A stretch of 19,494 nucleotides of DNA from an uncultured Clostridia bacterium (GCA_945927915.1 CAMEMX010000003.1:1-19494); one strand, 5' to 3'. Numbered from the stretch's first letter, positions 8,332 through 15,039 are shown. The notes: generated by a model not told the origin, from the letters alone. Made by a program: numbers and translations.

Positions 8332-9510
8332 ATGAAAAAGACCCTTGCGTTCGCTCTGGCGCTTATCATGTCAGTTTCCCTGTTTTCCGCTTGCGGAAAG
8401 GATACCGGCGGGCAAGACAAAGAAATGACCGCAGCATTGACAGACTTCTCCGATCCCAAGCTGTTTGAACAGATTGAACCCGTGGGTACCAAGGTCGACC
8501 TGAACGATTACTACAACGAACTGGGCGTTGAGTGTGACATGGGCATCCGTGCCACCGGCGGCTCCGTCAAGTGGCTCGGCGGCGGCAATGTCCCGCTTCC
8601 CACGCCCTCAAAGACCTATACCATCGCCTTCTCCGACTACTACACCGTCGATGAGGTCGGCGCGATGTACATGGAGGGGATGAAACAGGCGGCGGAGGAG
8701 ATCGGCGTCAACCTCATCACGCAGGACGCCGACTATGACCAGAACCTGCAAAACCAGGCGATCGAGCAGTGGATCCTGCAGGGTGTGGACGCCGTTATTA
8801 TGACGCCCTGCGACTTCTATGCGTGCAAGGACGGCATCGAGGCGCTGCATGAGGCCGGTATTCCCGTCATTACCCTCGATGCGCCGCCCTGCGCCGGTGA
8901 AGTTGATGCCTGCGTCGTCTATGACGCGGTCGAGCAGGGCCGTCAGGCCGGCGACGCGCTGCGCGAATACCTGCTTGCCAACGGCAGCGACATGAAGGGC
9001 ACCATCTATTACGGTACGCTTCCGTTCATCCACCCCAACGCAGTCACCCGTGAGAAGGGATTCTTCCAGGCCTTCGAGGACTATCCCGGCATCGAGATCA
9101 AGGCGCTGACCGGCGAATCGCCGGAGGATCACTACACCGCCTTTGAGGGCATCGTTGCCGGTGACGATTCTATCCTTGGTCTGTGGGGTCTGTACTCCTC
9201 TGCGACCTATGGCATCATGAACGTCGTCAAGGCGTCCGGGAAGAATTACCCTATTACCTCCGTTGATAATGACCGTGTCATTCTTGAGGGCATTTATAAC
9301 GGTGAGGTGCTCGGATCGAGCTGCTATTCCGCCGTGGAAGGCTCCCGCCTCGCCCTGATGCTGGCGATCAATATTCTGGAGGGAAATGAGGTTCCTGCGA
9401 TCATCTATCAGACCAATACATATATCGACAAGAGCAATGTGGAAGAAATGTTCCCCGTCTATTACGGAGAGGGTAAGACCCTTGCCGATTATATGGCGGG
9501 TAACGGCTGA
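8332..9510 (+). CDS. Solute-binding lipoprotein 1 of the sugar ABC transporter (Peripla_BP_4 type)
   Basis: This 392-residue protein captures sugar outside the cell and delivers it to the permease. The signal peptide ends in lipobox FSAC, so Cys21 is the predicted lipidated residue. A segment of about 70 residues (22-93) precedes the usual binding-protein core, which starts near KTYTIAFSDYY (94-104); it includes NDYYNELGVECDMGIR (58-73). The core has the periplasmic-binding-protein pattern: DADYDQNLQNQAIEQW (132-147), PCDFY (159-163), a hinge-side Asp183 (TLDAPP), then SVDNDRVILEG. A clear GGAG site precedes the ATG. Its closest visible relative is the next gene, with which it shares long stretches including the N-terminal extension and the C-terminal GKTLADYMAG. 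The ligand is unknown; a carbohydrate is likely from context. Confidence 0.92.
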   Translation: MKKTLAFALALIMSVSLFSACGKDTGGQDKEMTAALTDFSDPKLFEQIEPVGTKVDLNDYYNELGVECDMGIRATGGSVKWLGGGNVPLPTPSKTYTIAFSDYYTVDEVGAMYMEGMKQAAEEIGVNLITQDADYDQNLQNQAIEQWILQGVDAVIMTPCDFYACKDGIEALHEAGIPVITLDAPPCAGEVDACVVYDAVEQGRQAGDALREYLLANGSDMKGTIYYGTLPFIHPNAVTREKGFFQAFEDYPGIEIKALTGESPEDHYTAFEGIVAGDDSILGLWGLYSSATYGIMNVVKASGKNYPITSVDNDRVILEGIYNGEVLGSSCYSAVEGSRLALMLAINILEGNEVPAIIYQTNTYIDKSNVEEMFPVYYGEGKTLADYMAGNG

Positions 9511-9591
9511 GATACTTCGGCCTGAAAGCGATGTCATTCTAATTCGTAGTCCATAGCAGTTAACATATTAAATTAACAGGAGGAAAACACA

Positions 9592-10821
9592 ATGAAGAAA
9601 ATCATCGCCCTGCTCCTGGCGGCCATTTTGATGCTCTCCCTTGCCGCCTGCGCCGACACCACCGAGCCCACCAAGCCCAGCGAAGACCCGAAGCCCAGCG
9701 AAACAACAAACCAGAACACCCCCGATGATCCCACGGATCCTCCCGCGCCTGTCACCGCAGAGAATCCCAACCTGGCAGACTTTGTAGACTATTCCGACCA
9801 GAACTGGGACATCAACGATTATTATGTCTCCAAGGGCGTCGAGAGTGACGCCACCATCCGCGGCGACCTGTGGATCGTAAACGTCCCCGATGTTTTTACC
9901 ACCGAGATGCCCAAGGCTGACAAGGAATACACCATCGGCTTCTCCCTGTACTATTCCGTTGACGAAGTCGGCTCCATGATCATGGAGACCATCAAGGAAA
10001 GCGCAAAGGAATGCGGCGTCAAGCTGCTGACCAACGACGCCAACTACGACCAGAACCTCCAGAACCAGGCCGTTGAGCAGTGGATCCTTGAAGGCGTTGA
10101 CGGCGTCATCATCTGCCCGTGCGACTTCTACGGCGTGCAGGGCGCTCTGGATGCGCTGGAAGAGGCCGGTATCCCCGTCATCGTTTTTAACCCGGCGCTG
10201 GCAGGCTCGTTCGACGCCGTTTGTATGTCCGAGTGCTGCGAACAGGGCGAAATGGCTGCGCAGCTCCTGATCGACCACCTGCTTGCAAACGGCAGCGACA
10301 TGAAGGGCGTCGTTGTCTACCAGACCCTGCCGTTCACGCATCCGAACGCCGCGACCCGCGCCAAGGGCTTCAAGGACGCGTTTGCCGCCTATCCCGACAT
10401 CGAGATCGTCGAGCTGACCGGCACCTCTCCCGAAGACCACTACACCGCCTTTGAGGGCGCTCTGATGAACTACGGCGACGAGCTGATCGGCGCGTTTGGC
10501 CTTTACTCCTCCGCGACCATCGGCATGATGAACGCCGCACAGGCTGCCGGCTCCGATGTGCCCATCACCTCCATCGACAACGACAAGGTCATTCTCGAAG
10601 GCATCTACGAAGGCAAGCTCCTCGGCTCCTGCTGTTATTCCTCCACCGCGCCGATCAAGTGGTGCCTGAGCCAGCTCGTCAACAAGCTCAACGGCGCCGA
10701 GATCCCGAACGTCATGTTCTATGCCAACACGCTCGTGACCAAGGAGAACGTCGAAGAGATGTTCGAGTTCTACTATAACGGCAAGACCCTCGCCGACTAC
10801 ATGGCAGGTATTGTTGACTGA
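9592..10821 (+). CDS. Solute-binding lipoprotein 2, paralogue of the preceding gene
   Basis: This 409-residue lipoprotein has lipobox SLAAC and predicted acylated Cys20. A Pro/Thr/Ser/Glu/Asp-rich linker of about 40 residues (21-60) tethers the body to the membrane; the paralogue lacks it. It then shares the extension (INDYYVSKGVESDATIR, 74-90) and the whole binding core with the paralogue, including NYDQNLQNQAVEQWIL (151-166), PCDFY (176-180), SIDNDKVILEG and GKTLADYMAG. The ligand-side residue after the fourth strand is Asn200 here (VFNPAL) where the paralogue has Asp183 (TLDAPP). In ribose-binding relatives this neighbourhood contacts sugar hydroxyls, so the two may bind different ligands (inference). 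It has a clear AGGAGG site. It lies 81 bp after its paralogue, and both probably serve the same ATPase/permease. Confidence 0.92.
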   Translation: MKKIIALLLAAILMLSLAACADTTEPTKPSEDPKPSETTNQNTPDDPTDPPAPVTAENPNLADFVDYSDQNWDINDYYVSKGVESDATIRGDLWIVNVPDVFTTEMPKADKEYTIGFSLYYSVDEVGSMIMETIKESAKECGVKLLTNDANYDQNLQNQAVEQWILEGVDGVIICPCDFYGVQGALDALEEAGIPVIVFNPALAGSFDAVCMSECCEQGEMAAQLLIDHLLANGSDMKGVVVYQTLPFTHPNAATRAKGFKDAFAAYPDIEIVELTGTSPEDHYTAFEGALMNYGDELIGAFGLYSSATIGMMNAAQAAGSDVPITSIDNDKVILEGIYEGKLLGSCCYSSTAPIKWCLSQLVNKLNGAEIPNVMFYANTLVTKENVEEMFEFYYNGKTLADYMAGIVD

Positions 10822-10842
10822 ACTTTCCCCAATGTATGGCGA

Positions 10843-10864
10843 CCCGCGGACGCAAGTCCGCGGG
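10843..10864 (+). promoter_or_regulatory. Intercistronic stem-loop after the tandem binding-protein genes
   Basis: A perfect 9-bp stem (CCCGCGGAC / GTCCGCGGG) is capped by a GCAA tetraloop of the stable GNRA class. There is no direct U-tract (AAGCAAAAAATTTTG follows). It probably protects the upstream mRNA or causes partial termination, giving more binding protein than downstream enzymes. Confidence 0.7.
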
Positions 10865-10895
10865 AAGCAAAAAATTTTGAATGAGGTATACTGAG

Positions 10896-11573
10896 ATGAA
10901 GAACATTCCTGAACTGATCGTCATGCTGACCCACCACGACCGCACCGTCACCAACGCCATTGAGGTGTTTGAGGGCGCGAAGAACTCCAAGGCGAAATAC
11001 TGGGGATTTAAGGAAGTCGGCATTCCCGAGGATCAGATGATCGATCTGGTCAAGCGTATGAAGGCCGCCGGCAAGACCACCTTCCTCGAGGTCGTTGACT
11101 ATACCGAGGAAGGGTGCGTCGAGGGTGCAAAGATCGCGGCGCGCTGCGGCTTTGACGTGCTGATGGGCACGCTGTATTTCGACTCCGTCAAGAAGGTCGC
11201 GGACGATGCCGGGATCAAGTATATGCCCTTCGTCGGCGAGCTGTCCGGTCGTCCCTCCGTTCTGAACGGTACGATCGAGGGTATGATCGACGAGGCCAAT
11301 AATCTTGTCGACACTAAGGGGATCAAGGGCTTCGACCTGCTCGGCTATCGTTATACCGGCGACGCGGTGAAGCTCAACGCGGAATTTGTTCAGAAGGTTC
11401 GCGGCGATGTCTGCCTTGCCGGCAGCGTGGCATCGTTCCAGCGCCTTGATGAGGTCAAGGCGACCGGCGCATGGGCGTTTACCATCGGCGGCGCCTTCTT
11501 CGAGAATAAGTTCGGCGAAGACCTGACCTTCGGCGAGCAGATCGACGTCGTTGTCGATTACATGAACAAGTGA
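10896..11573 (+). CDS. Unassigned TIM-barrel-like protein (HisA/NanE-like C-terminal motif)
   Basis: This 225-residue soluble protein is not one I can assign to a named enzyme. It has the regular strand-helix rhythm of a (beta/alpha)8 barrel: LIVMLTHHD (7-15), TTFLEVVDY (61-69), FDVLMGTLYF (86-95), KYMPFVGELSGRP (108-120), GFDLLGYRY (145-153) and VCLAGSVAS (172-180). The closing stretch AFTIGGAFFENKFG (194-207) resembles the phosphate-gripping end of HisA, NanE and related phosphosugar barrels. A phosphosugar epimerase, synthase or lyase is therefore possible but unproven. The ATG at 10896 is chosen because GAGG (10883-10886) lies 9 bases before it; the in-frame ATG at 10881 has no site. It lies between the binding proteins and a PIG-L deacetylase in the same operon, so it probably acts on the imported substrate. 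Confidence 0.8.
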   Translation: MKNIPELIVMLTHHDRTVTNAIEVFEGAKNSKAKYWGFKEVGIPEDQMIDLVKRMKAAGKTTFLEVVDYTEEGCVEGAKIAARCGFDVLMGTLYFDSVKKVADDAGIKYMPFVGELSGRPSVLNGTIEGMIDEANNLVDTKGIKGFDLLGYRYTGDAVKLNAEFVQKVRGDVCLAGSVASFQRLDEVKATGAWAFTIGGAFFENKFGEDLTFGEQIDVVVDYMNK

Positions 11574-11583
11574 TGAGACCGTT

Positions 11584-11617
11584 CCGCCGCGCAGGGGAGA
11601 AACGCCCTGCGCGGTGG
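11584..11617 (+). promoter_or_regulatory. Intercistronic stem-loop before the PIG-L gene
   Basis: CCGCGCAGGG (11587-11596) pairs with CCCTGCGCGG (11605-11614), extended by three outer pairs including one G-U. The loop is 8 bases. No U-tract follows; the PIG-L ribosome site comes 16 bases later. Confidence 0.65.
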
Positions 11618-11643
11618 AAACGATAATTCTACAGGAGGTTTGT

Positions 11644-12369
11644 ATGAGAGTTTTAGCTTTTGGCGCCCATCCCGATGATATTGAATTCCGGATGGCCGGT
11701 ACACTGGCAAAGTATGCCGCGCGTGGCGACGAGGTCTATATGTGCGTCGCAACCGACGGACAGATCGGCTCTTACGGCATGAGCCGTCAGGAGATCGCTG
11801 AAATGCGTCACAGAGAGGCGCAGGCGTCCTGTGACGTCATCGGCGCGCATCTGATCTGGCTGGGATTTGAGGACGAGATGCTCTTTGATAACCGCGAGAC
11901 GCGCATGGCGTTCATTGAGGCGGTCCGTATTGCCCGTCCGGACGTCATTCTTGCGCCGCCCAAGTTTGTCGATTACAACCAGGATCATGACATCACCGGT
12001 TATCTTGCTTTTGAGGCGCGTGTACTGGCGACCGTCAAGCTCATGGAGACGGAGCATCCCGTGATCGATCATCTGCCGCCTCTGTTTACCTGCACGGCGC
12101 TCGGCGGCATGGCAACCAAGACCAACCCGCAGTATTTTGTTGACATCACGGACACCTATGACACCAAGATCAAGATGATGAAATGCCATGCTTCACAGGT
12201 CGGCGCGTGGTCCGCCGACGCGTTTGGCGTCAGCTATCTGGACATGATCGACGCAGAGACGAAGTTCTTCTGCGCAGCCTGCGGCACACCGGGCTGCCAA
12301 CGTGTCGAGGCATTTACGCTGGCTACCGACTGGCCCATCATCGCGGGCGCACATCTTCTGCTTCCGTGA
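11644..12369 (+). CDS. PIG-L family deacetylase (LmbE-like)
   Basis: This 241-residue zinc-dependent hydrolase is of the type that removes N-acyl groups from GlcNAc-like amino sugars or their conjugates. The hallmark motif AHPDD is at 8-12, giving His9 and Asp12 as zinc ligands and Asp11 as the likely general base. The third ligand is His115 in DYNQDHDITG (110-119). The late block VDITDTYDTKIKMMKCHASQ (166-185) is the typical family segment. No signal peptide is seen, so it should act in the cytoplasm. The ATG follows AGGAGG (11633-11638) closely; an upstream in-frame ATG at 11614 sits inside a hairpin. It is the last gene of operon 1, just before a strong terminator. It suggests that the imported compound carries an acyl or amide group, though some members act on other amides or esters. 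Confidence 0.9.
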   Translation: MRVLAFGAHPDDIEFRMAGTLAKYAARGDEVYMCVATDGQIGSYGMSRQEIAEMRHREAQASCDVIGAHLIWLGFEDEMLFDNRETRMAFIEAVRIARPDVILAPPKFVDYNQDHDITGYLAFEARVLATVKLMETEHPVIDHLPPLFTCTALGGMATKTNPQYFVDITDTYDTKIKMMKCHASQVGAWSADAFGVSYLDMIDAETKFFCAACGTPGCQRVEAFTLATDWPIIAGAHLLLP

Positions 12370-12397
12370 TATTTCTTTTGTTATTTACCTCCGGGGG

Positions 12398-12436
12398 AGC
12401 CCCGCTGCCTGCACGAGCAGGGAGCGGGGCTTTTTT
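12398..12436 (+). terminator. Rho-independent terminator of operon 1
   Basis: A 9-bp GC-rich stem (12398-12406 with 12423-12431) continues, after one mismatch, into an inner 5-bp stem around an ACGA loop. Six T follow (12431-12436). It lies 28 bp after the PIG-L gene stop and closes the first operon. Confidence 0.92.
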
Positions 12437-12592
12437 GCCCGCGCCGGGGCGGAGAGGGGAGCCTGCTGGTTTTTTGCGGCGCATTTCCGACACGAAAAAG
12501 AACTGTAAGGATGCAGACACAGCGCCGGGAGGAACTGCGCAAAACTTCCGCTCATTTGTGAAAATATTGGTATTTATATATCGAAATGAGAA
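12437..12592. other. Gap between terminator and first dyad: no gene seen
   Basis: No reading frame with a ribosome site is visible here on either strand. An AT-rich stretch (TTGTGA at 12556, TATATC at 12577, 15-bp spacing) could be a weak upstream promoter leading to the dyad at 12593. Otherwise I see nothing. Confidence 0.4.
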
Positions 12593-12606
12593 TGTAAGCC
12601 CTTACG
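12593..12606. promoter_or_regulatory. LacI/CcpA-type dyad operator (site 1)
   Basis: TGTAAGCCCTTACG has perfect GTAAG/CTTAC arms around CC. Within the AT-rich region upstream of lacI it shares AATGnAAGCCCTTAC with the site at 13914. It differs from the CcpA cre consensus at the central G and the last base, so it may instead belong to the local LacI protein. Confidence 0.5.
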
Positions 12607-12716
12607 AACGCCCGGAAAAGATGCTTCGAGGCAGCGATAGGTCAAAATCTATTGTGAATATTGCCCAAGTTCGACCATGCGAAATTGTAGGTTTTTCCAA
12701 ACTTTGATCGACCCTA

Positions 12717-12745
12717 TTGACAATGGCAAAAAAGAGGCGTATGTT
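12717..12745 (+). promoter_or_regulatory. Sigma-A-like promoter of lacI
   Basis: A perfect TTGACA (12717-12722), a 17-bp spacer and TATGTT (12740-12745) lie 51 bp before the lacI start codon. The -10 box matches the consensus at four of six bases. Confidence 0.6.
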
Positions 12746-12760
12746 GTGATTGTAAGATGA

Positions 12761-12774
12761 AGTAAGCGTTTACA
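12761..12774. promoter_or_regulatory. LacI/CcpA-type operator (site 2), autoregulatory position
   Basis: AGTAAGCGTTTACA has GTAA/TTAC arms with a central CG, the classic LacI-family operator layout. It matches the cre consensus except for the first base. It lies 15 bp after the -10 box and 22 bp before lacI, so a bound repressor would block early transcription. Confidence 0.6.
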
Positions 12775-12796
12775 GACAAAGCGAGCTGATGGTGCG

Positions 12797-13843
12797 ATGA
12801 GCAGACAAGAAGCGAATATCTATGAGATCGCAAAGGAAGCCGGCGTGTCGATCGCAACCGTTTCCCGCGTGATGAATCATTCCACGACTGTCAGCGAGAA
12901 GAACACCAAGCGCGTTCTTGATGCAGTCAAAAAGCTGAACTATGTGCCAAATAACGCGGCACGTTGCCTCAGCACCTCTACGTCGACCTCGATCGGCGTT
13001 GTGATCCCGGACATCAACAACCCGTTTTTTTCGCAGCTCCTGCAAGGCATAACCCGCGCTGCCGATGAAATGGGGCTGAATATCTTCCTCTTCGGAACAA
13101 ACGAAAGCTCGGAGCGTGAGCATAAAGTCCTCGATTCCATGCGTGAGCACCGTTTGTGCGGCATCATCATTACGCCTGTTTCGGCGCAGGACAGCGATAC
13201 GCTGCAAAAGCTCCACAATTTTGAGGCGCTCGGCATTCCTGTGGTTCTGCTCGACCGTGAGGTCGACAGCAACGCCTTTGACCGCGTCGTGACCGCGGAC
13301 GAAGAGGGCGTCTTCCTCGCCGTCAGCGAGCTGATCCGCATCGGCCACCGGAAGATCGCGATCATCACCGGCCCGGAGGCGTCGCGCCCCGGTTATGAGC
13401 GCCTGCGCGGCTATTGCAGAGCGCTGAAGGATCACGGCATCTCCCTGCGCGAGGATTATATCCGCAAGGGCGACTTCATGGTCGACTGTGCCTATGCGCA
13501 CACGCTTGAGCTGTGCAGGCTGCCGGATCCGCCTACCGCGATCTTTGCATCCAACAACATGACAACCTATGGCTGCCTTAAGGCATTCGGCGAGCTTGGC
13601 CTTCGCATCGGTGAGGACATTGCGCTGTTTGGCTTTGACGATATTGACGAGCTGCGTTGGCTCAACTATAACGTCTCTGTCGTCAGCCGTGATGTCCCGG
13701 CGATGGGGGAGCAGGCGATGCGCCTATTAATGCGCCGCTTTGATTCGGAAGACCGTCCGGAGCAGGGGACAAGGACCTGCCTGCCGACGGAGCTGATCAT
13801 GCGCGGCTCGGAACGTGTTCCCGGTGTTTTGGCAGAAAGATAA
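12797..13843 (+). CDS. LacI-family transcriptional regulator
   Basis: This 348-residue repressor has an N-terminal helix-turn-helix (IYEIAKEAGVSIATVSRVMN, 8-27) and a hinge helix (PNNAARCL, 51-58) whose Leu would enter the operator minor groove. A sugar-binding-protein-like effector domain follows, beginning SIGVVIPDINNPFF and containing SNNMTTYG and FGFDDID late in the protein. The ribosome site is weak (GATGGTG region), suggesting low expression. A TTGACA promoter lies directly upstream and a LacI-type dyad overlaps the 5' leader, which fits autoregulation. It stands alone between two terminators or terminator-like hairpins, with the ribokinase operon immediately downstream. The effector is probably the sugar of that operon or its phosphate (inference). 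Confidence 0.93.
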   Translation: MSRQEANIYEIAKEAGVSIATVSRVMNHSTTVSEKNTKRVLDAVKKLNYVPNNAARCLSTSTSTSIGVVIPDINNPFFSQLLQGITRAADEMGLNIFLFGTNESSEREHKVLDSMREHRLCGIIITPVSAQDSDTLQKLHNFEALGIPVVLLDREVDSNAFDRVVTADEEGVFLAVSELIRIGHRKIAIITGPEASRPGYERLRGYCRALKDHGISLREDYIRKGDFMVDCAYAHTLELCRLPDPPTAIFASNNMTTYGCLKAFGELGLRIGEDIALFGFDDIDELRWLNYNVSVVSRDVPAMGEQAMRLLMRRFDSEDRPEQGTRTCLPTELIMRGSERVPGVLAER

Positions 13844-13850
13844 AGATATA

Positions 13851-13900
13851 AGGGCAACAAGTGGTAACCGTATATGTGTTCTTGCACTGGTTGCTCTTTC
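13851..13900 (+). terminator. Terminator-like hairpin after lacI
   Basis: Arms 13851-13863 and 13885-13897 pair over 13 positions with one G-U and one mismatch, around a 21-base loop. The tail (CTCTTTCC) is only moderately U-rich, so termination may be partial. It separates lacI from the ribokinase operon. Confidence 0.5.
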
Positions 13901-13913
13901 CTAATCGCAAAAA

Positions 13914-13927
13914 TGAAAGCCCTTACA
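13914..13927. promoter_or_regulatory. LacI/CcpA-type operator (site 3) upstream of the ribokinase operon
   Basis: TGAAAGCCCTTACA matches the 14-base cre consensus except for C in place of the central G. It closely resembles site 1. It overlaps the possible -35 box (CTTACA, 13922-13927) of the operon promoter, a typical repressor position. Confidence 0.55.
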
Positions 13928-13948
13928 TTTTAGTTTTAACAATACAAT
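13922..13948 (+). promoter_or_regulatory. Possible promoter of the ribokinase operon
   Basis: TACAAT at 13943-13948 is a good -10 box. The best -35 is CTTACA (13922-13927), with a short 15-bp spacing, overlapping the operator. The AT-rich stretch and the hairpin just upstream support a transcription start here, but the exact boxes are uncertain. Confidence 0.4.
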
Positions 13949-13971
13949 AAAGATATTTACAGATTTTGAAT

Positions 13972-13976
13972 GGAGG
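13972..13976 (+). promoter_or_regulatory. Ribosome-binding site deciding the TTG start of the ribokinase gene
   Basis: GGAGG lies 8 bases before TTG at 13985 and immediately after an in-frame ATG at 13970. That ATG has no ribosome site of its own, so initiation at the TTG is favoured. Confidence 0.65.
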
Positions 13977-13984
13977 AACATGAA

Positions 13985-14911
13985 TTGAAACAGAAGGTAA
14001 CCGTATTCGGCAGTTTTGTTGTTGACCTGATGGGCAGAACGCCCCATCTGCCCGTTCCCGGAGAGACCGTCAAGGGCAGCTTCTTTAAGCAGGGGGCAGG
14101 CGGCAAGGGTTTTAACCAGGGCATCGCCGCACACAAGGCAGGCGGCAACGTTGTAATGGTCACGAAGCTCGGCAGAGATTCGATGGCAGAGGTCGCGCTC
14201 AACGCGATGGACGAGGTCGGTCTTTCCAAGGATTATCTGTTCTATAACGACGAAGTCGCCACCGGCATCGCCCTCATCCTTGTCGATGAGAATACGAGTC
14301 AGAACGAGATCGTCATCGTCCCCGGCGCGTGCAGCACCATCACGGACGAGGACATCGCAAGCGTTGAAGCACAGATCAAGGATTCCGAGTACCTTCTGCT
14401 CCAGCTTGAGGTCAACCAGGACGCCAACGAGAAGGTTGCCCGCATCGCCAAGGAAAACGGTGTGCGCGTCATCATCAATACCGCGCCCTATCAGCCCATT
14501 ACCGACGACTTCCTCAAGGGCGCCTACCTTGTCACCCCGAACGAGGTCGAGGCAGAGGAGCTGACCGGCATTCCCGTCAACGATCTGGAAAGCGCCAACA
14601 AGGCTGCGCAGGTCTTCTTTGACAAGGGCGTGCAGAACGTTCTCATTACGCTCGGCAGCCGCGGCGTTTACGTCAACTCCAACGGCAGAGCGGAGATCAT
14701 TCCCGCCTTCCGCGTCAAGGCGATCGACACCACCGGCGCAGGTGACGCGTTCAACGGCGGCCTGCTGACGGCGCTTTCCGAGGGCAAGGACCTGTTGGAG
14801 GCTGCGCGCTTTGCCAATGCTCTGGCTGCGCTCTCCGTCCAGAAGCTCGGCACCACCCCGGCCATGCCGACCAGAGCCGAGATCGACGCTTTTCTTGCAG
14901 AGCACGCATAA
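13985..14911 (+). CDS. rbsK: Ribokinase-like PfkB-family sugar kinase
   Basis: This 308-residue cytoplasmic kinase is of ribokinase length. PfkB signature 1 is GGKGFNQ (39-45), where most ribokinases have Ala at the Phe position. The TPNEVEAEELTG block is at 184-195, and the anion-hole/catalytic motif DTTGAGDAFNGG at 248-259 has Asp254 as the general base. The start is a TTG at 13985, because GGAGG at 13972-13976 sits 8 bases before it. An in-frame ATG at 13970 overlaps that site and has none of its own. It heads operon 2 with a FucU/RbsD mutarotase and a ribose-type ABC transporter, so ribose or a related pentose or deoxysugar is the likely substrate. The symbol is given on family grounds; activity on ribose is not proven. 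Confidence 0.85.
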   Translation: MKQKVTVFGSFVVDLMGRTPHLPVPGETVKGSFFKQGAGGKGFNQGIAAHKAGGNVVMVTKLGRDSMAEVALNAMDEVGLSKDYLFYNDEVATGIALILVDENTSQNEIVIVPGACSTITDEDIASVEAQIKDSEYLLLQLEVNQDANEKVARIAKENGVRVIINTAPYQPITDDFLKGAYLVTPNEVEAEELTGIPVNDLESANKAAQVFFDKGVQNVLITLGSRGVYVNSNGRAEIIPAFRVKAIDTTGAGDAFNGGLLTALSEGKDLLEAARFANALAALSVQKLGTTPAMPTRAEIDAFLAEHA

Positions 14912-14944
14912 ACAATGACCCCGCGTCCGGCGCTGCGCCGGCAC

Positions 14945-15020
14945 AAATGATTTCATGATGGGTACCCATCGTTCATCATTCCGATGGAATGATGAATGGT
15001 CTTTGAAATGAGTATCATTT
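14945..15020 (+). promoter_or_regulatory. Structured leader between kinase and mutarotase genes
   Basis: Two adjacent dyads are present: a perfect 14-base palindrome at 14957-14970 and a perfect 11-bp stem with a 3-base loop (14972-14982 / 14986-14996). AAATGAT (14945-14951) can pair with ATCATTT (15014-15020), closing both into one three-way structure that ends in a run of T. It could be an attenuator or a processing/stability element. Confidence 0.5.
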
Positions 15021-15039
15021 TTTTGAAGGAGGAAGCAAA

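Noticed and set aside
9568..10440. 290-codon minus-strand frame opposite binding protein 2
   Set aside because: It has no ribosome site and no family motifs, and overlaps a clear lipoprotein gene; a shadow frame.
12183..12707. 174-codon + strand frame overlapping the PIG-L gene end and the regulatory gap
   Set aside because: It runs through the terminator and operator region, has no ribosome site, and its first part is an out-of-frame reading of the deacetylase.
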